Part shown: in pieces, positions 1 to 13,060 of the stretch
How positions within the stretch are numbered: the first letter of the stretch is position 1
Layout: every line of letters starts with the position of its first letter
From: Amorphochlora amoebiformis
Lineage: Eukaryota; Cercozoa; Chlorarachniophyceae
DNA: 64,000 nucleotides
Reading direction: 5' to 3'
NCBI GenBank assembly: GCA_054601695.1
Contig: BAAHQB010000264.1
Location: 1-64,000, forward strand
The notes under the pieces: model-generated
The model's input: the letters and a program-made list of their open reading frames with translations, nothing else
Databases searched by the model: none
What the model was told of the DNA's origin: nothing
Made by a program: the position numbers and the translations under genes

Positions 1-10
1 ACGTATTGCT
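1..10. other. Probable leftover nanopore adapter bases at the contig tip
   Basis: The first ten bases (ACGTATTGCT) are not telomeric and occur outside the CCCTAA tract, where nothing should follow on a chromosome end. They match the 3' end of the Oxford Nanopore ligation adapter as I remember it. The likely reading is an untrimmed adapter on reads that reached the physical end of the chromosome. Confidence 0.75.
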
Positions 11-520
11 CCTAACCCTAACCCTAACCCTAACCCTAACCCTAACCCTAACCCTAACCCTAACCCTAACCCTAACCCTAACCCTAACCCTAACCCTAAC
101 CCTAACCCTAACCCTAACCCTAACCCTAACCCTAACCCTAACCCTAACCCTAACCCTAACCCTAACCCTAACCCTAACCCTAACCCTAACCCTAACCCTA
201 ACCCTAACCCTAACCCTAACCCTAACCCTAACCCTAACCCTAACCCTAACCCTAACCCTAACCCTAACCCTAACCCTAACCCTAACCCTAACCCTAACCC
301 TAACCCTAACCCTAACCCTAACCCTAACCCTAACCCTAACCCTAACCCTAACCCTAACCCTAACCCTAACCCTAACCCTAACCCTAACCCTAACCCTAAC
401 CCTAACCCTAACCCTAACCCTAACCCTAACCCTAACCCTAACCCTAACCCTAACCCTAACCCTAACCCTAACCCTAACCCTAACCCTAACCCTAACCCTA
501 ACCCTAACCCTAACCCTAAT
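11..520. repeat. Terminal telomere, (CCCTAA)n, about 85 repeats
   Basis: An uninterrupted CCCTAA tract, the C-rich strand read 5' to 3' from the left end, as expected for a left telomere with TTAGGG on the other strand. No variant repeat is visible until the last unit, which becomes CCCTAAT and passes directly into the subtelomeric repeat. The long Leu-Thr reading frame here is only a translation of the repeat. Confidence 0.98.
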
Positions 521-1356
521 CCTAGTCACCCCATCCATGACCTGGATGCATCTCTCCTGGACATATACACTGAACTACCAACTTACACCGGAGGCCCGTG
601 ACCCCGTCGGTTTATAAAATAAAATCGAGAAGAGTATCAGCAACGATATCATCACAAGTTCTGCATACGTCTGACGCACAATACAGCATGACGACAAGCC
701 ACAACAGCACCGTCTGCAAGCGTTATATGACCTGAGAGCATGTCGAGAGGCTATACAACCTCCTTCAAAGCGAGAGACCACCACCAGTCCACGCACCTTC
801 CCTTCTCACAAGTCTTCTCCCCCAAGCCTTCTGCAGCGACCGAAGTCCGCCCCGTCACACCCCAAGCGGATGGAGACCTTCACGAGGCTCCATGGTTAAT
901 ATGTATATGCATACGCCCTTCAACGTCCACGGTTTCGAAGAGATTCGACCGACGCCGACCTCCATTCTGGTCTGCGATGAGACCCCCCCGTCACTGCCCG
1001 CCAATGCCTGCCATTCTCCTGGAATCCCCGGAATCCTGGAACGCCTTCAGAGCCCCATGTCACAACCTGAACCACCACAGTACACGTGTCAAGCCCTTTA
1101 AAGACGCCCCGGCAGCGCGACAACGCAACAGCTATCCGTTTCGCGACACACACTGGCAAGAAGCGAGCCTGCCTGCAAGACCGACATCCTGCGACGGTTC
1201 CCCCCTGATGAGTCCCCACCATAAGAGGGCCGAAACTGTCGTTCGCAAGAACGTTGGTCGGGTGCAGGTAAGCCCCACACACACATTGTATGTATATATA
1301 TTTATTTGTTTGTGCATATTGTGTATGGTTTATGTTTATATATATATATTATATTA

Positions 1357-1395
<39 letters not shown>

Positions 1396-1401
1396 TTCAT
1401 A

Positions 1402-1443
<42 letters not shown>

Positions 1444-2552
1444 CATATTTCCATATATATATATTGTACATTCATTTATATATATTGTATATGCATGTGT
1501 TTGTGAAATTACTTTGGTGTTCAACTAACTTGCTCTACATGGATAGCTCCAACTCATTAGGAGTCCCCGAACCTAACAATACATCGAGCGATTGGCGCCG
1601 TCATGATGGGTCAAGTCCCGAGCCCTTAGCGCCTTCCAACCTGAGCATCAAGATTGTATATTGAGATGGCTATATGGCACAAGAGGTGTACGAATATGGT
1701 TGGGTTTCCCTAACCCTAATCCTAGTCACCCCATCCATGACCTGGATGCATCTCTCCTGGACATATACACTGAACTACCAACTTACACCGGAGGCCCGTG
1801 ACCCCGTCGGTTTATAAAATAAAATCGAGAAGAGTATCAGCAACGATCATCACAAGTTCTGCATACGTCTGACGCACAATACAGCATGACGACAAGCCAC
1901 AACAGCACCGTCTGCAAGCGTTATATGACCTGAGAGCATGTCGAGAGGCTATACAACCTCCTTCAAAGCGAGAGACCACCACCAGTCCACGCACCTTCCC
2001 TTCTCACAAGTCTTCTCCCCCAAGCCTTCTGCAGCGACCGAAGTCCGCCCCGTCACACCCCAAGCGGATGGAGACCTTCACGAGGCTCCATGGTTAATAT
2101 GTATATGCATACGCCCTTCAACGTCCACGGTTTCGAAGAGATTCGACCGACGCCGACCTCCATTCTGGTCTGCGATGAGACCCCCCCGTCACTGCCCGCC
2201 AATGCCTGCCATTCTCCTGGAATCCCCGGAATCCTGGAACGCCTTCAGAGCCCCATGTCACAACCTGAACCACCACAGTACACGTGTCAAGCCCTTTAAA
2301 GACGCCCCGGCAGCGCGACAACGCAACAGCTATCCGTTTCGCGACACACACTGGCAAGAAGCGAGCCTGCCTGCAAGACCGACATCCTGCGACGGTTCCC
2401 CCCTGATGAGTCCCCACCATAAGAGGGCCGAAACTGTCGTTCGCAAGAACGTTGGTCGGGTGCAGGTAAGCCCCACACACACATTGTATGTATATATATT
2501 TATTTGTTTGTGCATATTGTGTATGGTTTATGTTTATATATATATATTATAT

Positions 2553-2584
<32 letters not shown>

Positions 2585-2595
2585 GTTTTCATATA

Positions 2596-2637
<42 letters not shown>

Positions 2638-3759
2638 CATATTTCCATATATATATATTGTACATTCATTTATATATATTGTATATGCATGTGTTTGTGA
2701 AATTACTTTGGTGTTCAACTAACTTGCTCTACATGGATAGCTCCAACTCATTAGGAGTCCCCGAACCTAACAATACATCGAGCGATTGGCGCCGTCATGA
2801 TGGGTCAAGTCCCGAGCCCTTAGCGCCTTCCAACCTGAGCATCAAGATTGTATATTGAGATGGCTATATGGCACAAGAGGTGTACGAATATGGTTGGGTT
2901 TCCCTAACCCTAATCCTAGTCACCCCATCCATGACCTGGATGCATCTCTCCTGGACATATACACTGAACTACCAACTTACACCGGAGGCCCGTGACCCCG
3001 TCGGTTTATAAAATAAAATCGAGAAGAGTATCAGCAACGATCATCATCACAAGTTCTGCATACGTCTGACGCACAATACAGCATGACGACAAGCCACAAC
3101 AGCACCGTCTGCAAGCGTTATATGACCTGAGAGCATGTCGAGAGGCTATACAACCTCCTTCAAAGCGAGAGACCACCACCAGTCCACGCACCTTCCCTTC
3201 TCACAAGTCTTCTCCCCCAAGCCTTCTGCAGCGACCGAAGTCCGCCCCGTCACACCCCAAGCGGATGGAGACCTTCACGAGGCTCCATGGTTAATATGTA
3301 TATGCATACGCCCTTCAACGTCCACGGTTTCGAAGAGATTCGACCGACGCCGACCTCCATTCTGGTCTGCGATGAGACCCCCCCGTCACTGCCCGCCAAT
3401 GCCTGCCATTCTCCTGGAATCCCCGGAATCCTGGAACGCCTTCAGAGCCCCATGTCACAACCTGAACCACCACAGTACACGTGTCAAGCCCTTTAAAGAC
3501 GCCCCGGCAGCGCGACAACGCAACAGCTATCCGTTTCGCGACACACACTGGCAAGAAGCGAGCCTGCCTGCAAGACCGACATCCTGCGACGGTTCCCCCT
3601 GATGAGTCCCCACCATAAGAGGGCCGAAACTGTCGTTCGCAAGAACGTTGGTCGGGTGCAGGTAAGCCCCACACACACATTGTATGTATATATATTTATT
3701 TGTTTGTGCATATTGTGTATGGTTTATGTTTATATATATATATTATATTTATATATATT

Positions 3760-3829
<70 letters not shown>

Positions 3830-4941
3830 CATATTTCCATATATATATATTGTACATTCATTTATATATATTGTATATGCATGTGTTTGTGAAATTACTT
3901 TGGTGTTCAACTAACTTGCTCTACATGGATAGCTCCAACTCATTAGGAGTCCCCGAACCTAACAATACATCGAGCGATTGGCGCCGTCATGATGGGTCAA
4001 GTCCCGAGCCCTTAGCGCCTTCCAACCTGAGCATCAAGATTGTATATTGAGATGGCTATATGGCACAAGAGGTGTACGAATATGGTTGGGTTTCCCTAAC
4101 CCTAATCCTAGTCACCCCATCCATGACCTGGATGCATCTCTCCTGGACATATACACTGAACTACCAACTTACACCGGAGGCCCGTGACCCCGTCGGTTTA
4201 TAAAATAAAATCGAGAAGAGTATCAGCAACGATCATCATCACAAGTTCTGCATACGTCTGACGCACAATACAGCATGACGACAAGCCACAACAGCACCGT
4301 CTGCAAGCGTTATATGACCTGAGAGCATGACGAGAGGCTATACAACCTCCTTCAAAGCGAGAGACCACCACCAGTCCACGCACCTTCCCTTCTCACAAGT
4401 CTTCTCCCCCAAGCCTTCTGCAGCGACCGAAGTCCGCCCCGTCACACCCCAAGCGGATGGAGACCTTCACGAGGCTCCATGGTTAATATGTATATGCATA
4501 CGCCCTTCAACGTCCACGGTTTCGAAGAGATTCGACCGACGCCGACCTCCATTCTGGTCTGCGATGAGACCCCCCCGTCACTGCCCGCCAATGCCTGCCA
4601 TTCTCCTGGAATCCCCGGAATCCTGGAACGCCTTCAGAGCCCCATGTCACAACCTGAACCACCACAGTACACGTGTCAAGCCCTTTAAAGACGCCCCGGC
4701 AGCGCGACAACGCAACAGCTATCCGTTTCGCGACACACACTGGCAAGAAGCGAGCCTGCCTGCAAGACCGACATCCTGCGACGGTTCCCCCCTGATGAGT
4801 CCCCACCATAAGAGGGCCGAAACTGTCGTTCGCAAGAACGTTGGTCGGGTGCAGGTAAGCCCCACACACACATTGTATGTATATATATTTATTTGTTTGT
4901 GCATATTGTGTATGGTTTATGTTTATATATATATATTATAT

Positions 4942-4973
<32 letters not shown>

Positions 4974-4992
4974 GTTTTCATATATTAATATA

Positions 4993-5031
<39 letters not shown>

Positions 5032-7348
5032 CATATTTCCATATATATATATTGTACATTCATTTATATATATTGTATATGCATGTGTTTGTGAAATTAC
5101 TTTGGTGTTCAACTAACTTGCTCTACATGGATAGCTCCAACTCATTAGGAGTCCCCGAACCTAACAATACATCGAGCGATTGGCGCCGTCATGATGGGTC
5201 AAGTCCCGAGCCCTTAGCGCCTTCCAACCTGAGCATCAAGATTGTATATTGAGATGGCTATATGGCACAAGAGGTGTACGAATATGGTTGGGTTTCCCTA
5301 ACCCTAATCCTAGTCACCCCATCCATGACCTGGATGCATCTCTCCTGGACATATACACTGAACTACCAACTTACACCGGAGGCCCGTGACCCCGTCGGTT
5401 TATAAAATAAAATCGAGAAGAGTATCAGCAACGATCATCATCACAAGTTCTGCATACGTCTGACGCACAATACAGCATGACGACAAGCCACAACAGCACC
5501 GTCTGCAAGCGTTATATGACCTGAGAGCATGACGAGAGGCTATACAACCTCCTTCAAAGCGAGAGACCACCACCAGTCCACGCACCTTCCCTTCTCACAA
5601 GTCTTCTCCCCCAAGCCTTCTGCAGCGACCGAAGTCCGCCCCGTCACACCCCAAGCGGATGGAGACCTTCACGAGGCTCCATGGTTAATATGTATATGCA
5701 TACGCCCTTCAACGTCCACGGTTTCGAAGAGATTCGACCGACGCCGACCTCCATTCTGGTCTGCGATGAGACCCCCCCGTCACTGCCCGCCAATGCCTGC
5801 CATTCTCCTGGAATCCCCGGAATCCTGGAACGCCTTCAGAGCCCCATGTCACAACCTGAACCACCACAGTACACGTGTCAAGCCCTTTAAAGACGCCCCG
5901 GCAGCGCGACAACGCAACAGCTATCCGTTTCGCGACACACACTGGCAAGAAGCGAGCCTGCCTGCAAGACCGACATCCTGCGACGGTTCCCCCCTGATGA
6001 GTCCCCACCATAAGAGGGCCGAAACTGTCGTTCGCAAGAACGTTGGTCGGGTGCAGGTAAGCCCCACACACACATTGTATGTATATATATTTATTTGTTT
6101 GTGCATATTGTGTATGGTTTATGTTTATATATATATATTATATTATATATATATATATATATACTATATATATATATGTTTTCATATATATATATATATT
6201 ATATATATATTTATATATATATATATATATATATTTCATATTTCCATATATATATATTGTACATTCATTTATATATATTGTATATGCATGTGTTTGTGAA
6301 ATTACTTTGGTGTTCAACTAACTTGCTCTACATGGATAGCTCCAACTCATTAGGAGTCCCCGAACCTAACAATACATCGAGCGATTGGCGCCGTCATGAT
6401 GGGTCAAGTCCCGAGCCCTTAGCGCCTTCCAACCTGAGCATCAAGATTGTATATTGAGATGGCTATATGGCACAAGAGGTGTACGAATATGGTTGGGTTT
6501 CCCTAACCCTAATCCTAGTCACCCCATCCATGACCTGGATGCATCTCTCCTGGACATATACACTGAACTACCAACTTACACCGGAGGCCCGTGACCCCGT
6601 CGGTTTATAAAATAAAATCGAGAAGAGTATCAGCAACGATCATCATCACAAGTTCTGCATACGTCTGACGCACAATACAGCATGACGACAAGCCACAACA
6701 GCACCGTCTGCAAGCGTTATATGACCTGAGAGCATGACGAGAGGCTATACAACCTCCTTCAAAGCGAGAGACCACCACCAGTCCACGCACCTTCCCTTCT
6801 CACAAGTCTTCTCCCCCAAGCCTTCTGCAGCGACCGAAGTCCGCCCCGTCACACCCCAAGCGGATGGAGACCTTCACGAGGCTCCATGGTTAATATGTAT
6901 ATGCATACGCCCTTCAACGTCCACGGTTTCGAAGAGATTCGACCGACGCCGACCTCCATTCTGGTCTGCGATGAGACCCCCCCGTCACTGCCCGCCAATG
7001 CCTGCCATTCTCCTGGAATCCCCGGAATCCTGGAACGCCTTCAGAGCCCCATGTCACAACCTGAACCACCACAGTACACGTGTCAAGCCCTTTAAAGACG
7101 CCCCGGCAGCGCGACAACGCAACAGCTATCCGTTTCGCGACACACACTGGCAAGAAGCGAGCCTGCCTGCAAGACCGACATCCTGCGACGGTTCCCCCCT
7201 GATGAGTCCCCACCATAAGAGGGCCGAAACTGTCGTTCGCAAGAACGTTGGTCGGGTGCAGGTAAGCCCCACACACACATTGTATGTATATATATTTATT
7301 TGTTTGTGCATATTGTGTATGGTTTATGTTTATATATATATATTATAT

Positions 7349-7384
<36 letters not shown>

Positions 7385-7393
7385 TTTCATATA

Positions 7394-7447
<54 letters not shown>

Positions 7448-8591
7448 CATATTTCCATATATATATATTGTACATTCATTTATATATATTGTATATGCAT
7501 GTGTTTGTGAAATTACTTTGGTGTTCAACTAACTTGCTCTACATGGATAGCTCCAACTCATTAGGAGTCCCCGAACCTAACAATACATCGAGCGATTGGC
7601 GCCGTCATGATGGGTCAAGTCCCGAGCCCTTAGCGCCTTCCAACCTGAGCATCAAGATTGTATATTGAGATGGCTATATGGCACAAGAGGTGTACGAATA
7701 TGGTTGGGTTTCCCTAACCCTAATCCTAGTCACCCCATCCATGACCTGGATGCATCTCTCCTGGACATATACACTGAACTACCAACTTACACCGGAGGCC
7801 CGTGACCCCGTCGGTTTATAAAATAAAATCGAGAAGAGTATCAGCAACGATCATCATCACAAGTTCTGCATACGTCTGACGCACAATACAGCATGACGAC
7901 AAGCCACAACAGCACCGTCTGCAAGCGTTATATGACCTGAGAGCATGACGAGAGGCTATACAACCTCCTTCAAAGCGAGAGACCACCACCAGTCCACGCA
8001 CCTTCCCTTCTCACAAGTCTTCTCCCCCAAGCCTTCTGCAGCGACCGAAGTCCGCCCCGTCACACCCCAAGCGGATGGAGACCTTCACGAGGCTCCATGG
8101 TTAATATGTATATGCATACGCCCTTCAACGTCCACGGTTTCGAAGAGATTCGACCGACGCCGACCTCCATTCTGGTCTGCGATGAGACCCCCCCGTCACT
8201 GCCCGCCAATGCCTGCCATTCTCCTGGAATCCCCGGAATCCTGGAACGCCTTCAGAGCCCCATGTCACAACCTGAACCACCACAGTACACGTGTCAAGCC
8301 CTTTAAAGACGCCCCGGCAGCGCGACAACGCAACAGCTATCCGTTTCGCGACACACACTGGCAAGAAGCGAGCCTGCCTGCAAGACCGACATCCTGCGAC
8401 GGTTCTCCCCTAATGAGTCCCCACCATAAGAGGGCCGAAACTGTCGTTCGCAAGAACGTTGGTCGGGTGCAGGCAAGCCCCCTACACACATTGTATGTAT
8501 ATATATTTATTGTTTGTGCATATTTTGTATGGTTTATGTTTATATATGTTTTCATATACATATATTATATATGTATATATATGTATATATA

Positions 8592-8646
<55 letters not shown>

Positions 8647-8913
8647 CATATTTCCATATATATATATTGTACATTCATTTATATATATTGTATATGCATG
8701 TGTTTGTGAAATTACTTTGGTGTTCAACTAACTTGCTCTACATGGATAGCTCCAACTCATTAGGAGTCCCCGAACCTAACAATACATCGAGCGATTGGCG
8801 CCGTCATGATGGGTCAAGTCCCGAGCCCTTAGCGCCTTCCAACCTGAGCATCAAGATTATGTGTTTAGATGGCTGTATGGCACAAGAGGTGCACGAATAT
8901 GGTTGGGTTTCCC
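511..8913. repeat. Subtelomeric tandem array, seven units of about 1.2 kb
   Basis: Seven head-to-tail units begin at 511, 1711, 2905, 4097, 5299, 6504 and 7715 and are 1200, 1194, 1192, 1202, 1205, 1211 and 1199 bp long. Each starts with a short telomeric motif (CCCTAACCCTAAT), continues through about 750 bp of GC-richer sequence, then a (TA)n stretch, and ends with TTGGGTTT just before the next unit. Outside the (TA)n part the units are almost identical. Most of the length difference lies in the (TA)n stretch. A few diagnostic changes separate copies, for example AGCATGTCG in units 1-3 against AGCATGACG in units 4-7. Near-identity of both coding-like and non-coding parts points to recent amplification or gene conversion. 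Confidence 0.97.
740..1267 (+). other. Repeated open frame ending at a 5' splice-like site (subtelomeric unit 1)
   Basis: Each unit holds an open frame starting ATG-TCG (or ATG-ACG) and running about 175 codons up to a consensus-like donor, GTGCAG then GTAAGC (1262-1273 in unit 1), after which (TA)n begins. The same frame recurs near 1938, 3135, 4327, 5529, 6734 and 7945. Unit 3 has one C fewer in a homopolymer, which shifts the frame, and unit 7 has the donor changed to GCAAGC. The product resembles no family I know, and conservation here equals that of the surrounding DNA. It could be a spliced subtelomeric transcript, but coding is not demonstrated. Confidence 0.3.
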
Positions 8914-9764
8914 TAACCCTAATCCTATTCACCCCATCCATGACCTGGATGCATCTCTCCTAGACATATACACTGAACTACCAACTTACACCGGAGGCCC
9001 GTGACCCCGTCGGTTCATAAAATAAATCGAGAAGAGTATCAGCAACGATCATCACAAGTTCTGCATACGTCTGACGCACAATACAGCATGACGACAAGCC
9101 ACAACAGCACCGTTTGCAAACGTTATGTGACCTGAGAGCATGTCGAGAGGCTATGCAACGTCCAAAGCGAGAGACCACCACCAGTCCACGCACTTTCCCT
9201 TCTCACAAGTCTTCTCCAAGCCTTCTGCAGCGACCGAAGCGCGCCCTGTCACACCCCAAACGGATGGAGACCTTCCCGAGGCTCCATGGTTAATATGTAT
9301 ATGCATAAGCCTTCAACGTCCACGGTTTCGAAGATATTCGACCTACGCCGACCTCCATTCTGGTGTGCGATGAGACCCCCCGTCACTGCCCGCCAATGCC
9401 TGCCAATCTCCTAGAATCCCCGGAATCCAAGAACGCCTTCAGAGCCCGTCAGGACCTGAACCATCATGGTACAAGTGTCAAACCCTTTAAAGACGCCGCG
9501 GCAGGTCCGGGCAGCCCCGGCAGGCTGCAGCGCGACAAGTTCGCCGACAACGCAACAGCTATCCGTTTCGCGACACACAGTTGGCAAGAAGCGAGCCTGC
9601 CTGCAAGACCGACATCCTGCGACGGTTCCCCCCTAATGAGTCCCCACCATAAGAGGGCCGAAACTGTCGTTCGCAAGAACGTTGCTCGGGTGCAGGTAAG
9701 CCCCACACACACATTGTATGTATATATATTTATTTGTTTGTGCATATTGTGTATGGTTTATGTT

Positions 9765-9835
<71 letters not shown>

Positions 9836-10040
9836 CATATATATATACATATATATATATATATATTTCATATTTACACACATATATATATATTATATAT
9901 TATATATATATATTGGAGACCATGTTCGTGAAATTCTTTGGTGTTCTACAACTTGCTCTACTTTGTATAGGTCGAAATTATTAAAAATTTCCTAACCTAA
10001 GCGCCAAGTTAAATAATTCCTTAACCTAACTTGGCGGTAA
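8914..10040. repeat. Diverged, centromere-proximal eighth subtelomeric unit
   Basis: This copy keeps the order of the unit but carries many substitutions and small indels, an extra insertion around 9505-9545 (GCAGGTCCGGGCAGCCCCGG) and a different 3' part after the (TA)n stretch. The last recognisable homology fades near 9960. It marks the inner edge of the array, as expected when the oldest copy escapes homogenisation. Confidence 0.85.
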
Positions 10041-10628
10041 ACCTAACCCTAACCCTAACCCGAACTCTGTCCCGAACCCAACCGGATTCCAATCCCTAAT
10101 TAACCCGAACCCGAAATTATGTGCAGGGCTATACCTAAACCTCACCATTTGAACAGTTCCGTCGGTTCCGTCAGTTCCGTAACCCAAACCCTCTCCTGCG
10201 TATTACATTGGCGCACAAAGCCAGTATGTCTGACCGGGGAATCTTAAGACCAGATCAGGCAACAATGCATATCGTACTGGGATGCCTCTTCGTCCTGGTA
10301 TGCATCCTCGTCATGCTGCAACGGGTACTCAACACGGTTAACCCTGCACATGCGATTCAGCATCGCGTCAATCCCAACAGTATCAAAATCCACATCTGTA
10401 TATTCCCTATAACTAGTCTTCAGTATCATCTCCGCGTATTGCAATGGCATCTCCAACTTCGGTGGCAACTCCACCAACTTATCCTATTTATCAAGCACAC
10501 GTGTCACATTTTCCGAACCCAACACCTAACCCGACACCCTAACCCTACAAGTTTTTAGATGTCGAGTTGTAGAAATATACATTTTGCGAATGGTCTCTAT
10601 TATATACCCGACATCCATATATATTATA
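10020..10628. other. Degenerate telomere-like flank, no gene seen
   Basis: Scattered CCTAACC and CCCGAAC words are mixed with unique sequence. A 116-codon frame (10208-10558) has no recognisable motif and no splice-consistent partners, so I do not call it. Confidence 0.6.
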
Positions 10629-11466
10629 CACCCTAACCCGACACCCTAACCCTAACCCTAACCCTAACCCTAACCCTAAACCTAACCCGACACCCTAACC
10701 CGACACCCTAACCCGACACCCTAACCCTAACCCTAACCCGACACCCTAACCCTAACCCTAACCCTAACCCTAACCCTAACCCTAACCCGACACCCTAACC
10801 CTAACCCTAACCCTAACCCTAACCCTAACCCGACACCCTAACCCTAACCCGACACCCTACCCCTAACCCGACACCCTAACCCTAACCCGACACCCTAACC
10901 CGACACCCTAACCCTAACCCTAACCCGACACCCTAACCCTAACCCGACACCCTAACCCTAACCCGACACCCTAACCCTAACCCGCCACCCTAACCCGACA
11001 CCCTAACCCGACACCCTAACCCGACACCCTAACCCGACACCCTAACCCTAACCCGACACCCTAACCCTAACCCGACACCCTAACCCTAACCCTAACCCTA
11101 ACCCGACACCCTAACCCTAACCCTAACCCTAACCCTAACCCGACACCCTAACCCTAACCTAACCCGACACCCTAACCCTAACCCTAACCCTAACCCTACA
11201 CCCTAACCCGACACCCTAACCCGACACCCTAACCCGACACCCTAACCCGACACCCTAACCCTAACCCGACACCCTAACCCGACACCCTAACCCGACACCC
11301 TAACCCGACACCCTAACCCTAACCCTAACCCTAACCCGACACCCTAACCCTAACCCTAACCCTAACCCTAACCCTAACCCGACACCCTAACCCGACACCC
11401 TAACCCGACACCCTAACCCCACACCCTAACCCTAACCCTAACCCTAACCCTAACCCTAACCCTAAA
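10629..11466. repeat. Interstitial telomere-like array of CCCTAA and CCCGACA words
   Basis: About 840 bp built almost only from two words, CCCTAA and the longer variant CCCGACA, alternating irregularly in the same orientation as the terminal telomere. Runs of one to eight CCCTAA are separated by single CCCGACA units, with rare third variants (CCCCACA, CCCGCCA). Confidence 0.95.
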
Positions 11467-11794
11467 TGAGCAGTGTGCCAGTGGTCATGAGCTGGTGAGT
11501 GGCTCATGAACACGAATTCGCTGCTCGTGGGCATCTCTGCACATATCTTCTATCTAGACTAGTACTATAGCCGGCCTTGTTGAAAATATAGGGAGTGTTG
11601 TCTAGATGAAGTCGTCTAGATGTCGTGGAGTCTCAACTGCAGATTTGGGATCCGTTCCTTGCGTCGGTGTCTTCCTATAAAATTATAACAACTGTCATTT
11701 TCCCATCTTAAGTACTGTGCAAGTATAGGTATAAACTAACCTAACTATAATTTACATATGTATATATTGATATACATATATATATATATATATA
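11467..11794. other. Unique AT-rich spacer, nothing recognised
   Basis: Sequence between the interstitial telomeric array and the first inverted-repeat element. There is no long frame, no motif and no convincing splice signals. Confidence 0.5.
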
Positions 11795-12183
11795 TATTGT
11801 TAACACAACAATCTAAACAGTATGAGGGGACGCAGCTCGAAGAGTAGATATCGATAGCGTGTTGAAGTATATCTAGTATATCCGTACGTATACTACAGAT
11901 AGCTGGAGATTGGAGATTGCTCGGAGATTACCTTGCCGGTAGTACCGTGTAGTGGGGTAGTACCCAGTGTTATCGGTCTCGAGATATACCTTGACACAAC
12001 AAGACGTCACGCCATGTCACGCTTCCAGAACTTTCCCGAAGATTCCAGTGTGTTCGAGAAGTTAGAACATTCCTAGAAATTTCCTGAATGAACTGCTTGA
12101 GAATTTCCCTTCTTCATTGACATGAATTCAAACGGACTTGAATCGAACTCTGGACTGCCATCTACTATACCCTTGCGCTAACA

Positions 12184-12186
<3 letters not shown>
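11795..12186. mobile_element. Short TIR element (MITE-like), copy a
   Basis: The left end TATTGTTAACACAAC and the reverse complement of the right end (TATTGTTAGCGCAAG) form an imperfect 15-bp terminal inverted repeat. The element is about 390 bp, carries no transposase frame, and is flanked on both sides by TA runs, consistent with TA target duplication. Internal sequence (AGTAGATATCGATAGCGTG, stretches of GTAGTACC, CGTCACGCCATGTCAC) is shared with copy b. The family is unknown to me; the TA target and size suggest a Tc1/mariner-type non-autonomous element. Confidence 0.75.
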
Positions 12187-12251
<65 letters not shown>

Positions 12252-12256
<5 letters not shown>

Positions 12257-12618
12257 TTAAAGCAACAATATAGATAGTACAGATAGATGCGGCTCGAAGA
12301 GTAGATATCGATAGCGTGTTGAACTATAGCCGTACTTACACTACAGATAGCTGGAGATCGCTGGGGGATTGCTCGGAGATTACCTTACCGGTAGTACCGG
12401 GTAGTGCAGGGTAGTACCCGGTAGTACTGGGGCCCCATATATACCGTGACAGAACGTGACGTCACGCCATGTCACGCTCACATGACCTCGACCATCACAC
12501 AAACGCACGCATGACCACATGTATCTTGCTGAATTCTTGAGAACAAAGTTAATCATAATCCAAACGGACTTGAAACGATCTCTGGACTACCATCTACTAT
12601 GCCACAGCGCTAACAATA
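12252..12618. mobile_element. Short TIR element, copy b
   Basis: Starts TATCGTTAAAGCAAC and ends GCGCTAACAATA inside TA runs. The body is clearly homologous to copy a (GCTCGAAGAGTAGATATCG, ATAGCTGGAGATCG, CGTCACGCCATGTCACGC, CTGGACTACCATCTACTAT). It is about 367 bp with no coding capacity. Confidence 0.75.
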
Positions 12619-12697
12619 TATATATATATATATATATACAGGTGTATATATATACATGTATATATATGTATATATATATACACACACCATTGTATAT

Positions 12698-12761
<64 letters not shown>

Positions 12762-12952
12762 CGTATACATATATATACATACTTATACATATATACATGT
12801 ATACGATGTGTAAAAATAATCCTATATATATATGTATATATGTTATATATAATACATGTTTATGTATGAATTTTTGTACATATATATACATTATATATAT
12901 GTATATATATATGTATTATATATATTTATATATATATATACATCACATATAC

Positions 12953-13027
<75 letters not shown>

Positions 13028-13060
13028 CATTTATTTATGTGTATCTAAAAATATATATTG
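12619..13060. repeat. (TA)n-rich tract with interspersed TACATA/TGTATA
   Basis: Almost pure alternating TA with TACATA, TGTATA and CACACC interruptions. Frames here translate only to Tyr/Ile repeats and are not genes. Confidence 0.9.

Noticed and set aside
11-617. 203-codon Leu-Thr repeat frame
   Set aside because: It is a translation of the telomere repeat.
575-796. Reverse-strand frame MRGLVVVSRF repeated in each subtelomeric unit
   Set aside because: Present only because the units are identical; no splice context, and overlaps the forward frame.
1290-1664. Many Tyr-Ile-rich frames, here and in every (TA)n tract
   Set aside because: Alternating TA gives open frames of TAT/ATA codons on both strands without any coding signal.
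10208-10558. 116-codon frame next to the interstitial telomere array
   Set aside because: No recognisable motif, ends in telomeric DNA, overlaps a similar frame on the other strand.
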